From positions 1-46,476 of the forward strand of contig NZ_BDBX01000048.1 in the NCBI RefSeq assembly GCF_001613205.1: a stretch of DNA of 46,476 bases, written 5' to 3'. Positions within the stretch are counted from its first letter, which is position 1; the number at the start of each line of letters is the position of its first letter. Both the position numbers and the translations under genes were made by a program. This document shows, piece by piece, positions 10,900-19,329 of the stretch. A model generated the notes under the pieces. It saw only the letters and a list, made by a program, of their open reading frames with translations. It was not told the origin of the DNA and ran no database searches. The stretch comes from Nocardia sienata NBRC 100364. GTDB taxonomy: Bacteria > Actinomycetota > Actinomycetes > Mycobacteriales > Mycobacteriaceae.

Positions 10900-12282
10900 T
10901 CAGTGACGGGATTGATCGAGGGCCCAGCGATACCGGCCGCCCGGCGCTTCGGAGAGCACCACCTTCGGCGGGAGGGGTAATTCGTGAAAGGGCGATTCGT
11001 TGGAATCCATCTGATATCCGGCGGTATTCGGGTAGACCAGCAGATCTCCGGTCTCGGCCGCGCGGGGCAGCGGAATCCGGCGCCAGCTCAGCATGTCCGA
11101 TTCGAGACAGGTGGCGGCGCCGACGACCGTGGCGGTCGGGGTCCCGGGACCATCCGGCCAGAGCACCGGGTCGGGAAGATATTCGCTGTCGAACCACTGT
11201 TCGGAAAGGCTCAGGCTGGAACCGTCCACGGTCAGGATTCGATAGGGCTGCCCGTGTTCGTGGCGGGTTTTGCCGCCCTGTACCCGGAAAACCGTGCTGC
11301 CCGCCCGGTCCAGCAGGGCCCGGCCCGGCTCGACCGCCAGGGTCGTCTCCGTGCGCCGCAGGCGGCCGGCGAGCTCGTCGCGTCCGAGAATCGCGGCGAG
11401 CATGGCGGGGCCGGGTTCGGGAAAGGAATACGGATAGTACGACTCGAACGCCTTTCCGGAGTGGAACCAGCGGCGGGTCACCTGGTCCCGGAACTGCGCC
11501 CAGTCGGCGGCGGGAACGTAGTCGACACCGAACCCGCCACCGATGGAAACGGTGGTGGCCGGATGGCCCAGCGCCCGTGCGGCGCGACACCGGTCGAGCA
11601 ATTGCCCGGCCATTTCGGCGCGGGGGATCGGGTCGTAACCGGAGAGATGGAAACTGAATCCCTGCAGGGAAATCGACGGATAATCGGCCGATTCGGAAAC
11701 GGCGTGATCGAGTTCCTCGGCCGACATACCGAATCGGCTGGCCGAGGCCGGGGGCAGCGCCCGCAGCAGTATCCGGACCGGGATATCCAGGGCGGCCAGG
11801 CGTTTCAGCTCGCCGATACTGTCCACGGCGATCAGGCATCCGTGCCGGGCGGCCAGCCAGTGCAGGTCGTCGGTTTTCTCGGGGCCGGTGACCAGCAGAT
11901 CGGCACCGCGGACGCCCTGTCCGAGTGCGGCGGTGAGCTCGCCGGTGCTGGATACATCGATACCCGCACCGGCGGTGGCGCAGGCCCGGGCCACACAGGC
12001 CGCCTTATTGGCCTTCTTGCCGTAGTACACCGCGCCGGCGACCCCGAATTCGGTGAAAACCCGTTGGAATCCACGGATATTGTCGACCACCCGGGCGGGA
12101 TACATCAGATGGAAAGGGCCCCCGATGGCGAAGGCGATATCGCCTAGGAGCTGCGGATCGGCGAGGATCCGCTGCTCCCATTGATCGCGATGGGCGGGGA
12201 CCGGTGCCGCCACGGTCCCCGCGTACCGGCCCGGCGATCCCGATCCGGCGCCGGTGGGGGCATCGGCTCCGGTCAATCCCAC
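10900..12282 (-). CDS. Fold-type III PLP decarboxylase (SbnH/LysA/Y4yA-like)
   Basis: A 460-aa alanine-racemase-barrel decarboxylase. PLP lysine K90 lies in 'YYGKKANKA'. The phosphate-binding glycine loop is 'SIGGGFGVDY', the ring-contact motif 'VEPGRALLD', the catalytic-cysteine region 'ATCLESDML' and the substrate tyrosine region 'YPNTAGYQMDSN'. LysA decarboxylates meso-diaminopimelate and SbnH decarboxylates citryl-Dap; the local context points to a Dap-derived substrate, but which one cannot be read. GTG at 12282 overlaps the SbnB-like stop by 10 bp with GAGG upstream, so it is coupled. It could instead be an amino-acid epimerase or decarboxylase acting on free Dap or ACEGA. Confidence 0.83.
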   Translation of the reverse strand: MGLTGADAPTGAGSGSPGRYAGTVAAPVPAHRDQWEQRILADPQLLGDIAFAIGGPFHLMYPARVVDNIRGFQRVFTEFGVAGAVYYGKKANKAACVARACATAGAGIDVSSTGELTAALGQGVRGADLLVTGPEKTDDLHWLAARHGCLIAVDSIGELKRLAALDIPVRILLRALPPASASRFGMSAEELDHAVSESADYPSISLQGFSFHLSGYDPIPRAEMAGQLLDRCRAARALGHPATTVSIGGGFGVDYVPAADWAQFRDQVTRRWFHSGKAFESYYPYSFPEPGPAMLAAILGRDELAGRLRRTETTLAVEPGRALLDRAGSTVFRVQGGKTRHEHGQPYRILTVDGSSLSLSEQWFDSEYLPDPVLWPDGPGTPTATVVGAATCLESDMLSWRRIPLPRAAETGDLLVYPNTAGYQMDSNESPFHELPLPPKVVLSEAPGGRYRWALDQSRH

Positions 12283-13283
12283 AGCGAGACCTCCGTGCCG
12301 CGGCCCTCGGCGATCGCTCGTTCGGCCAGGGCGTGGGCCACCGCGATATCGGTGAGCACCAGACCGCTGTTGTAGACGAAGATCTTGTCCTCCGGCCGCT
12401 GCCGGGCGACGGCGCGCCGGCTCAGGATCTGCGGCAGCTCCGCGTCCACCCGGCGCAGTTCGCCGTTGTCGTCGGCCATATCGGTGCCGGTCAGCGCCAT
12501 CTGCTCGGCGCTGGTGGCGATCACCCGGTCCGCGTCGTGCAGCGTGGAGGGGGCCAGCCCGTAGCCCACCAGCACCACTACCGAACCCGGTTTGAGGTGC
12601 TCGGATTCGATGGCCACCTCGGTGCCCGGTCCGGCGGTCGCCAGCACCACGTCCGCCGTCCGCGCCGCGGCGTGGGGATCGTCGACGTTCTCCAGTAGTG
12701 CGTGCGGGGCGTATTCGGCGAGCTGCCGGTGCACTGCCTCGATGCCCTCGGGATGGGTGCCGTACAGCATCAGTTTGCGCAACTGCGGGTTGGCGGCCAG
12801 CAGATGCGGTAGCGCGTTGCGGCCCTGGGTGCCGGTTCCGACGAGCAGCACGGTATCGGCGTCACGGTGCACCGTCTCGCGCACCAGCAGCGCCGATACC
12901 GCCGGCGTCCGCAGCGCGCCCACCCGCGCGCAGTCCATCATGGCGATGGGCGCGCCCGTGGTGTCGTCGTACAGCGTGATCGTGGTGTAGTAGCGCTTGG
13001 TGGTGCGATCGTGCCCGGGATCGAACTTGTAGGACGTCTTCATGGCGACCACCCGGCGCCGCCCGTCGCGGCCCAGCATCGCGTAGGCGACCGACCAGCC
13101 GTCCGGATTGGCCACGCTGAGCTTGCGTGGATTATCCGAATCTCCCGCGGCCAGTGCGATATACGCCTCTTCCACCGCGCGGACCACCTCGGCCGGGGCC
13201 ACCGGCACATCGGCGAGATCGCCGCGGCTCAGGACACGCAGGGGGGTGGGCCGGTCACGTGTGCTCAACGGATCCTCGATCAT
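12273..13283 (-). CDS. sbnB-like: SbnB-like N-(amino-carboxyethyl)glutamate dehydrogenase (OCD/mu-crystallin family)
   Basis: A 336-aa ornithine-cyclodeaminase-fold NAD+-dependent enzyme. It shows the dimerisation/catalytic N-lobe 'VVAMKTSYKFDPGH' with the family lysine, 'MMDCARVGALRTPAVSALL', and the Rossmann loop 'VGTGTQGRNALP'. SbnB oxidatively hydrolyses ACEGA, made by SbnA, to L-2,3-diaminopropionate and 2-oxoglutarate; VioK-type homologues do the same in peptide-antibiotic clusters. Assignment over a true ornithine cyclodeaminase depends on the SbnA-like gene two genes downstream. The ATG at 13283 overlaps the dioxygenase end by 29 bp; an internal in-frame TTG at 13268 preceded by GAGG is an alternative. 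Confidence 0.85.
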   Translation of the reverse strand: MIEDPLSTRDRPTPLRVLSRGDLADVPVAPAEVVRAVEEAYIALAAGDSDNPRKLSVANPDGWSVAYAMLGRDGRRRVVAMKTSYKFDPGHDRTTKRYYTTITLYDDTTGAPIAMMDCARVGALRTPAVSALLVRETVHRDADTVLLVGTGTQGRNALPHLLAANPQLRKLMLYGTHPEGIEAVHRQLAEYAPHALLENVDDPHAAARTADVVLATAGPGTEVAIESEHLKPGSVVVLVGYGLAPSTLHDADRVIATSAEQMALTGTDMADDNGELRRVDAELPQILSRRAVARQRPEDKIFVYNSGLVLTDIAVAHALAERAIAEGRGTEVSLWD

Positions 13284-14415
13284 CTACTGCACCGTTCCGC
13301 TCTGCCCGCGCCCGTTGCGCCGGTAGCGGCGCGAAGGGCGCGATGATTCGCTGACCGTATCCATTCTCCCCGGATTCGGCGGCGCGGCGGGGGCGTTCGG
13401 GTAGCCGGATGTTCACCCGTTTGAGCCAGCGGTCGGAGCCGTCATAGCGCGCGGTGAACGGAACCCGGCCGTGAACTGCGACATCGTTATCGACCAGGAG
13501 CAGCTCACCGGGTTCGAGACAGGCCAGGACGCATACTCGTTCGAGTTCGTTTTCCAGCCGCTGGTAAGCCGCGCGGTAGTGCGGGCCGGCGTCGGCGAGC
13601 GGTGTGTAGGCGGGGTCGAACCGGATCGTGAGGGCCTCGGATCTGCCTTCGTCCCCGGGTTCGCACCAGAGTGTGGGCACCGGTACGGCGGTTTCGCGGT
13701 CGAAGCCGGAGCCGTAGGAGACATCCGGCAGGATCGGCAGGGTCGGGGTGCGCAGCACGTCCTGTTCCGCTGCGGTGAGGTCGACCCTGCGCACCGACGA
13801 AACGGTGGTGCCGACGCGGTCCGGGTTGCGCAGGCAGCCCAGCAGCAGCAGATTCGCGCGCAGCGGGTGGAAGGCGTCCTCGGTGTGCGGGCTGAGCAGG
13901 ACGGCGCTGCTGGCCCCGGACTGCTCGAGCTCGTGTCCGGCCGCCGGCACGATGTTGTTGACCAGACGGCCGTCCTGCTGACCGGCCCAGCCGAACGGTT
14001 CACCGGCCGCCGCGGCCAGTAGCAGCATGGCGATATCCAGCTCGAACGAGCAGCCGGGACGTCCGGGCTCGGCGGTCCACGCGGTCGCGCTCTGCCAATC
14101 CGGTGGGGTGGGACCGATTTCGTCGTCGCGCAGGGGCAGTCGGCGCAGCACACACGCGCCGGCCGTGGTGGCGGGTGGGCGCAAGGCGGTGCGAACTTCC
14201 GCGGGGAGTTCACCGGCGCGTGCGGTGATGAGGTCGATCAGGTCGGGGTCGGAGAGGGTGCGCGCGGCAGCGCCCGACGCGGGATCCAGTGTGAACGCGA
14301 TCTCAGCGGCCAGTTCACGCACCGCCTGTCCGGCGGTCTCGGGTAACTCACGGTGCTCGATATCTTCGATGCTAGGAGGGTGAAACGTCTTACGTTCGGG
14401 GAGAACGCTTTTCAC
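13255..14415 (-). CDS. Fe(II)/2-oxoglutarate dioxygenase, clavaminate synthase/VioC-like
   Basis: A 386-aa TauD/CAS-superfamily oxygenase and first gene of the operon. The iron facial triad is visible as 'SPHTEDAFHP' (H177, E179 from the GTG) and 'VAVHGRVPF' (H315), followed by the 2-oxoglutarate-binding arginine region 'WLKRVNIRLP'. The 'HTE' form and the following 'RANLLLLGCLRNPD' resemble VioC/AsnO-type amino-acid beta-hydroxylases and clavaminate synthase rather than taurine dioxygenase. It probably hydroxylates or desaturates an amino acid, perhaps Dap or its precursor, but the substrate is unknown. GTG at 14415 (AGAAGG upstream) is preferred to the TTG at 14418. Two iron boxes lie upstream, so expression probably rises when iron is scarce. 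Confidence 0.83.
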   Translation of the reverse strand: MKSVLPERKTFHPPSIEDIEHRELPETAGQAVRELAAEIAFTLDPASGAAARTLSDPDLIDLITARAGELPAEVRTALRPPATTAGACVLRRLPLRDDEIGPTPPDWQSATAWTAEPGRPGCSFELDIAMLLLAAAAGEPFGWAGQQDGRLVNNIVPAAGHELEQSGASSAVLLSPHTEDAFHPLRANLLLLGCLRNPDRVGTTVSSVRRVDLTAAEQDVLRTPTLPILPDVSYGSGFDRETAVPVPTLWCEPGDEGRSEALTIRFDPAYTPLADAGPHYRAAYQRLENELERVCVLACLEPGELLLVDNDVAVHGRVPFTARYDGSDRWLKRVNIRLPERPRRAAESGENGYGQRIIAPFAPLPAQRARAERNGAVDDRGSVEHT

Positions 14416-14493
14416 CAAAATTTCCCTTCTCGGAATCGTTGTTCGGAGTACCGGCGGTGACGAGTGGAAGCGAAGTTAGTGCGTTCGGACAGC

Positions 14494-14512
14494 CATGGCA
14501 AGGGTAACCTAA
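14494..14512 (-). promoter_or_regulatory. IdeR/DmdR-type iron box, operon promoter
   Basis: CATGGCAAGGGTAACCTAA on the plus strand matches 13 of 19 positions of TTAGGTTAGGCTAACCTAA. The right half AGGGTAACCTAA matches 11 of 12. It lies 79 bases upstream of the dioxygenase GTG, where an iron-dependent repressor would cover a promoter. No -10/-35 pair can be fixed with certainty. Confidence 0.65.
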
Positions 14513-14612
14513 CTACGGCGTGTGATAGCTGTTACGCATTGATCGCTCGAAGTGCAGGTGGGTGGGTGTGCGGGCGTTGATCGCTCGCGTCACGATGAGA
14601 CGCAGAACACGG

Positions 14613-14631
14613 TAAGGCTAGCCTGCCCTTG
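14613..14631 (-). promoter_or_regulatory. Second IdeR/DmdR-type iron box
   Basis: On the minus strand CAAGGGCAGGCTAGCCTTA matches 13 of 19 consensus positions, with core AGGCTAGCCT one base off AGGCTAACCT. It lies about 100 bp further upstream of the operon than the first box. The 14416-14849 gap also holds an 11-bp direct repeat TTGATCGCTCG (14539-14549, 14577-14587) and no gene that I can support. Confidence 0.6.
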
Positions 14632-14814
14632 CGGCAAAATCGGCGCGCCGCGCTGGGGAACGAGAGTGTCCGTGCCACAACGAATTCGGTTGTCCCGATG
14701 GCCGGCCGTCCGGGTGGGGCAGCGCACGGGTTCGGGTACACACCCGCACCCTGCGGGCGCCGGTGAAACCGGCTCCGGAAGAAGGGGAATCGTCAACGTC
14801 GGAGAAGCGCGGTA

Positions 14815-14842
14815 TCCGACAACAACCTCACGAGTTGTCGGA
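14815..14842 (-). terminator. Hairpin terminator of lipoprotein gene
   Basis: TCCGACAAC (14815-14823) pairs perfectly with GTTGTCGGA (14834-14842) around a 10-base loop, 7 bases past the lipoprotein stop on the minus strand. It would insulate the iron-box promoter region from upstream transcription. Confidence 0.6.
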
Positions 14843-14849
14843 CACGCTG

Positions 14850-16058
14850 TCAGAGGCTGTTGGCGAGCAGGGCGTACTGGGCCGCGGTCTTCTGCTCGAT
14901 TTCGTTCTCGTTGTCGCTGGACACCACGCCCACATACCGCTTGTACGTGACGAAGCAGCGGAACCGGTACTGATGCTGCGGATCGCCCTGGGCGTTGAGC
15001 TGCAGGCATTTCGCGCCCGGAATGCCGGCCGGGGCCGGACGGGCATCGTAGGCGGTGCCCGTCGATTCGATGAAACCATCCACCAGTATCGGCGCACCCG
15101 CCGGATCCTGGACCCGGGCCACCGAACTTCCGTCGGCGTACGCGGTGGCCTCGAACCCGGATTCGTCGAGCAACCGGGCACGGGCGGGCTGATCGTCGGC
15201 CGAGTTGATCAGATAGTTGCGACCGTAGACGGCGAATTTGTCGGGATCGGGAACCTGACCCGACCGGTCGGCGACCACGACCCGTGCCAGCAAGTTCTCC
15301 GGATCCACCCGGAGATCGGCGAGATCGGCAATGGGCGTGGGGCGGAAGCGGCCGAGCTGGGCCAGCTGGGCGGTGAGGGTTTTGTCCACCCAGGACACCA
15401 GATCCGAGCTGTCGGCCTTCGGCCGCTGCACGAACAGTGAGATCACGAACTCGTCGTGGGCCAGGAAGGCGCCGATATTGGCGATCCCGGGCCGCCAGTG
15501 CAGCAGCGCGTCGGGATGCTTCTCCGATTTCAGCCGCCGGTTGTCGCGAGAGACCCCGATATCGGCGTCCTCCAGTTCGGTGGCCGCCTTGGCGGCCGCC
15601 GAGGTATCGGGAAAGCGCAAGGCCACTACAGTGATCGCGGTGGCCTCGGTATCGGGCCGGGTCTGGCCCTCCGGATCGTCGCGGTCGGCCCCGCTGGCCG
15701 CGTAACCGACCACCATCCGGCGATTCTTCAGCACCGGTTCGGACACATTGGCCAGGAAGTCGATCGCGGTCGCGGTATCGGGCAGCACCTTCGAACCGCG
15801 GCCGTATTTCAGGGAGGGATCGACCTGGCTACTGGTGACAACCGCCTCCGACATGCGGATACCCTCCAACAGGGGCCCGTTGTCGCCCGCGTCGGCGGGG
15901 TAGCTGAACTTGTCGACCGGGAAGTCGCCGACCGCCAGGGTGCGTACGTCGATCTCCCCCGGGACCGGCGTCCCCGCCGAGGAACCGCATCCCGACAGTG
16001 CGGCCGCTATCAGAGCGACGACCGCGGCGACGGTGCTGGCACGCGATATCCGAACCAT
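14850..16058 (-). CDS. Secreted lipoprotein, DUF7373-type
   Basis: A 402-aa lipoprotein. A charged start 'MVRISRAS' is followed by a hydrophobic stretch and the lipobox 'LSGCGSS', so it is exported and lipid-anchored at the cysteine. The mature part has no catalytic motif that I recognise. The architecture ('RTLAVGDFPVDKFSYP...' start, 'FRCFVTYKRYVGVV' near the end with conserved cysteines) matches a lipoprotein family expanded in Nocardia and related genera. ATG at 16058 has GAGGGG upstream; an in-frame start 30 codons earlier would bury the signal peptide and was rejected. It is divergent from the FHA-protein gene. Function unknown. Confidence 0.8.
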   Translation of the reverse strand: MVRISRASTVAAVVALIAAALSGCGSSAGTPVPGEIDVRTLAVGDFPVDKFSYPADAGDNGPLLEGIRMSEAVVTSSQVDPSLKYGRGSKVLPDTATAIDFLANVSEPVLKNRRMVVGYAASGADRDDPEGQTRPDTEATAITVVALRFPDTSAAAKAATELEDADIGVSRDNRRLKSEKHPDALLHWRPGIANIGAFLAHDEFVISLFVQRPKADSSDLVSWVDKTLTAQLAQLGRFRPTPIADLADLRVDPENLLARVVVADRSGQVPDPDKFAVYGRNYLINSADDQPARARLLDESGFEATAYADGSSVARVQDPAGAPILVDGFIESTGTAYDARPAPAGIPGAKCLQLNAQGDPQHQYRFRCFVTYKRYVGVVSSDNENEIEQKTAAQYALLANSL

Positions 16059-16203
16059 GGGCTGGCCCCTCGTTCCGATCGAAACTGCGGTGTCGAAGTT
16101 ACCCGACGTAGCGCGATCTCGGGGAGGGGCGTCGTGACGCCGTGCCATACCCTGGACTGGTGGCAGGCCAACCGCAGCACGACTCCGACGGAGGCTGATC
16201 CTC

Positions 16204-17763
16204 GTGCGGGATCAGCAGGTCGAGGTCGTCGCCGGCGCGCACGCGGCGGCCCGGGTCGCCGGTGCGGTGGTGCTGGTGGCCCATCGCGGTACCGGCCGGC
16301 CCACCGAAAACGCCCCGGCGGTGCGGGCCCTGGCGGAGCTGGCCGAACTGGTGCACGAGGCCGTGGTGCGACGGCCCGAAAGCCCGGGCGCGCTGATCGC
16401 CCGGGAGGCGACCAGATGGCTCATGGCCCAGGCCGACCGGACCAGCCACGGCACCGCCGTGTATTTCGGCATATTGTCCGCCGCGGGCCCGGACCGGGTG
16501 GCGATATTCCTGCACGGTGCCGTGACCGCGATCCTCGACGGTGCCGGCAGCGAGTACTTCCACGGCCGCGACGCCGTCTTCACCGTCGACCGGGCGGCGG
16601 CGATACCGGACCGCGCGGTCGCCCTGTTCGTCGACGACACCGGCGACCCCGACGAGGATTTCCGGCCCGTGCTGCCGGCCACCCGCGGTATCGGGCGGCT
16701 GGTGGAGGGCATCGCCGAGGCCGGCGGGGTGATCGCCTGGACGCCACCTCCGGACCCCGGCGCGACGACCGGTTCCCGGGTGATGTCGGCCGGGGCCCGG
16801 ACGACACCTGAGCCGGCCGCGGAATCCGAGCAGACCGGCGGCACGGTGCGGCCCGCGCCGGAAGCACCGGAGGGGCGGTCCGCGGCGCCGGTGGACCCCG
16901 ACGCGGTGGCCACCGCCGTATCGACGCCGCTGCTGGACACCGTCGAATTGTCCGAGCGGGGGAGTGGGTCGCGCGGTGTCACGGGGGATCCGGAAACCCC
17001 CGGCAGACCGCGGAACCCCGCCCCGGACACCGATCCGCATCGGGCCCGGACCGAGATCAGCGGCCGGCAGCCGCCGCGCGGCGCTGCGGCGGCCGGCCCT
17101 GGATCCGATGAGACGGCCGACTCCCGGAAGCCCGAGCCGGAGGCGCCGCACCGGACGCCCGCCCATCCCACTCCGCGCCGGCACCAGCCCTACGCGTTAT
17201 CCGGTCCACCCGAGCGTGGGACGCCTCCGCTGGACCCGGAACTGCGGCGCCGGACCGAGGCCACCGCGAAGGGCACCGCGCTCACCGTGAAGGTCATGGG
17301 GTTCAAATGCGCGCGTGCGCATCCCACCGATCCCCGGGCGGCCTTCTGCAGCGTCTGCGGTATGCCCGTGGATCAGACCCAGCCACTGATCGAAGTGGTG
17401 CGCCCACCGCTGGGCATTCTGGTCCTCGACGACGGTGCGACCTATCTGCTGGAAACCGATTCCGTGCTCGGTCGCGATCCGGAGCATTCCGAACCCGCGC
17501 GCCGGGGGCTCACCCCGCTACCGGTGGTCGACAACTCCGGTGGAATGTCGCGCGCGCACGCGGAGCTGCTGCTGGTGAACTGGGACGTGACGCTGGTCGA
17601 CCGGGGATCCACCAACGGCACCCGCACCCGCGCCACGGGCTTCCGGGACTGGGTTCGCGTTCCGCCGCGTCAGCCCGTGGTGCTGGTGCCGGGCACCGAA
17701 ATCCTGATCGGCCAGCGGATGCTGCGCTACGAATCGGCCGCGCCGCCCCCCTTCGGCCTGTGA
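16204..17763 (+). CDS. FHA-domain protein with zinc ribbon
   Basis: A 519-aa cytosolic protein in three parts. Residues 1-190 form an alpha/beta domain I cannot name with confidence ('AVYFGILSAAGPDRVAIFLHG'). Residues about 195-355 are a Pro/Ala/Arg-rich linker. The C-terminal third starts with a probable zinc ribbon (C369, H373, C382, C385) and ends in a forkhead-associated domain with 'LGRDPEHSE', 'GGMSRAHAEL' and 'DRGSTNGT', the GR/SxxH/NG residues that read phosphothreonine. It is therefore a likely partner of a Ser/Thr kinase, but no kinase gene is in the window. The GTG at 16204 has GGAGG at 16189-16193. It ends 19 bp from the convergent metallopeptidase. Confidence 0.78.
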   Translation: MRDQQVEVVAGAHAAARVAGAVVLVAHRGTGRPTENAPAVRALAELAELVHEAVVRRPESPGALIAREATRWLMAQADRTSHGTAVYFGILSAAGPDRVAIFLHGAVTAILDGAGSEYFHGRDAVFTVDRAAAIPDRAVALFVDDTGDPDEDFRPVLPATRGIGRLVEGIAEAGGVIAWTPPPDPGATTGSRVMSAGARTTPEPAAESEQTGGTVRPAPEAPEGRSAAPVDPDAVATAVSTPLLDTVELSERGSGSRGVTGDPETPGRPRNPAPDTDPHRARTEISGRQPPRGAAAAGPGSDETADSRKPEPEAPHRTPAHPTPRRHQPYALSGPPERGTPPLDPELRRRTEATAKGTALTVKVMGFKCARAHPTDPRAAFCSVCGMPVDQTQPLIEVVRPPLGILVLDDGATYLLETDSVLGRDPEHSEPARRGLTPLPVVDNSGGMSRAHAELLLVNWDVTLVDRGSTNGTRTRATGFRDWVRVPPRQPVVLVPGTEILIGQRMLRYESAAPPPFGL

Positions 17764-17782
17764 CACGGGTTTCGCCGCCGCG

Positions 17783-19216
17783 CTATTCGTACCTGGCGCT
17801 GCAGGTGTCCTCGCCGCCGAGCACCCCGGCGCGGAAGGCGTCCACCCGGGAAAATCCGCTCGGCACCGTTTTTCCCTCGACATCGCTGGCGGCCAGGCCG
17901 TCGGTCAGCAGGCCCGATACCGCCTCGTCCAGATCACCGGCGGCCAGCGTGATATCGCCCTCGGCCCGGCCCGGCTCCGCCAGTTTCCCGGTGGCCACCC
18001 CGGACAGGCAGGCCGCCCGCAACCCCGTCTTCGCTCCCACCAGATCCTGGTCCCGGCTCCGCTGCACCGACAAGGTGTAGCGCGAGATGAACACCACGTA
18101 GCCGTTGTAGTCGCCGGTGACCTTCACCGGCAGCGGGACTTCCGCATCATCGGTGGCGGCGCCGCGCTGGGCGAGTCCGCCGATATTGGTGGCGATCGTA
18201 TTACTGGCGGGGCAATAGGTGACAGGTTCGGTGGAAACACCGTCGCTGCAGTCGATTTCGGCCCCGTCGTAACGGTATGTCGGCTCCTGCGGGGTCGGCA
18301 GGATCACCGACAGGGCCTTACTCAGTTCGACCAGGCTCCGCTCGGTGATCTCGAACTCCCCGGACGCGCCTTCGAAGCTCTGGGGCAGATCACCCCGGCG
18401 CTGGTCGATCTCGTCCATATCGATCCCCTTGCACCCCTTGGCGCCGTCGGTGAAACCGATCTGCACCGCCGAAACCCGTTCGAAGGCCGAACCGTGCACA
18501 CTCTCGGGATCATCGGGGTCGGAATCGCGAATGGCCACCGTCGCGGCGAGGACCGAGTTCAGGCCGTCGGAGGTGTTGATGGTGAAGTAGTCCGATTCGC
18601 CCTCGGCCACCCAGCGCATGTACGCCCCGGCGAAACAGTCGGCCTGCTGTTCCTTGACGATCACCGGATCGTCGCGGTCGACGATGTCCGCGTTGTTCTG
18701 GATGGCGTGCCCGTACTCGTGGGCGATCACCATCACCACCGACATCTGCCCGAACGTCTCGGTCATGGTGGGCAGCAGCAGCGCCCGGTCCCAGCCGATG
18801 GAGTTGTCCAGCCGGCAGTAGGCGGCATTCACCATCCGATAGGTCGATTCGGTGCAGAACTCCACCGAGTCGCGCCGCGAATCCCGGGCACTCCAGGAAA
18901 TCAATTTCTCGACCGGTTCGAACTCACCCTCGAACTCGGCGCCGTAGTGCTGCTCCCAGTACGCCTGTACATCGGTGACCGCGTTCAGCGCGAGGGTGTC
19001 GATCTCACCGCCGTCGCTGTGCTCGGCGACGAGGTTCGAGGCCGGCGGGTTCTCCCGGGGACCGCTGGGACCGCTGGTGGTCGGCAGGCCGGCGACCTGG
19101 AAGGGATTGTCGTAGATCGAGACCGCCCGGCCGTCCACGGCACGGGTACACCCGGTGACCAGCAACAGTGCGCACAGCGCCGAGACGACGACAGCGGCGG
19201 TCGTGAGTTTCGGCAT
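17783..19216 (-). CDS. Lipoprotein neutral zinc metallopeptidase (YpfJ-like)
   Basis: A 477-aa lipid-anchored extracytoplasmic metallopeptidase. The signal 'MPKLTTAAVVVSALCALLL' ends in lipobox 'VTGC'. The catalytic domain carries HEYGH (H166, E167, H170) and the downstream 'EQQADCFAGAYMRWV' that supplies the third zinc ligand, the pattern of the putative neutral zinc metallopeptidase family (YpfJ/KPN). Cysteine pairs in the C-terminal half suggest disulfides. ATG at 19216 is chosen because the lipoprotein signal starts there; a longer in-frame extension of 41 residues was rejected. It is divergent from the FHA-ABC exporter with a 113-bp shared promoter region. Its substrate is unknown. Confidence 0.85.
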   Translation of the reverse strand: MPKLTTAAVVVSALCALLLVTGCTRAVDGRAVSIYDNPFQVAGLPTTSGPSGPRENPPASNLVAEHSDGGEIDTLALNAVTDVQAYWEQHYGAEFEGEFEPVEKLISWSARDSRRDSVEFCTESTYRMVNAAYCRLDNSIGWDRALLLPTMTETFGQMSVVMVIAHEYGHAIQNNADIVDRDDPVIVKEQQADCFAGAYMRWVAEGESDYFTINTSDGLNSVLAATVAIRDSDPDDPESVHGSAFERVSAVQIGFTDGAKGCKGIDMDEIDQRRGDLPQSFEGASGEFEITERSLVELSKALSVILPTPQEPTYRYDGAEIDCSDGVSTEPVTYCPASNTIATNIGGLAQRGAATDDAEVPLPVKVTGDYNGYVVFISRYTLSVQRSRDQDLVGAKTGLRAACLSGVATGKLAEPGRAEGDITLAAGDLDEAVSGLLTDGLAASDVEGKTVPSGFSRVDAFRAGVLGGEDTCSARYE

Positions 19217-19329
19217 GGATCGTCCCCCATTTCGGCCGGTGCGGGTGCTGCTCGTTGCCTCCGGAGCGGGGAGTTCGCCCCCGCTCGGGGGCACCTCCGA
19301 TGCCCGGGTAATGGAATAGTATCCGCTGC

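Noticed and set aside
14494..14631. Zur (zinc) rather than iron control of the Dap operon
   Set aside because: Actinobacterial Zur sites are centred on a TGAAAATGATTTTCA-like palindrome, which is absent. The observed cores AGGGTAACCTAA and AGGCTAGCCT fit iron boxes.
14416..14849. Possible small gene between the dioxygenase and lipoprotein genes
   Set aside because: No frame with a start, SD and coding-like codon use. The stretch is better explained by the two iron boxes and the lipoprotein terminator.
15456..16811. Plus-strand 451-codon frame across the lipoprotein/FHA intergenic
   Set aside because: It crosses the DUF7373 lipoprotein antisense and the divergent promoter, then runs out of frame in the FHA gene.
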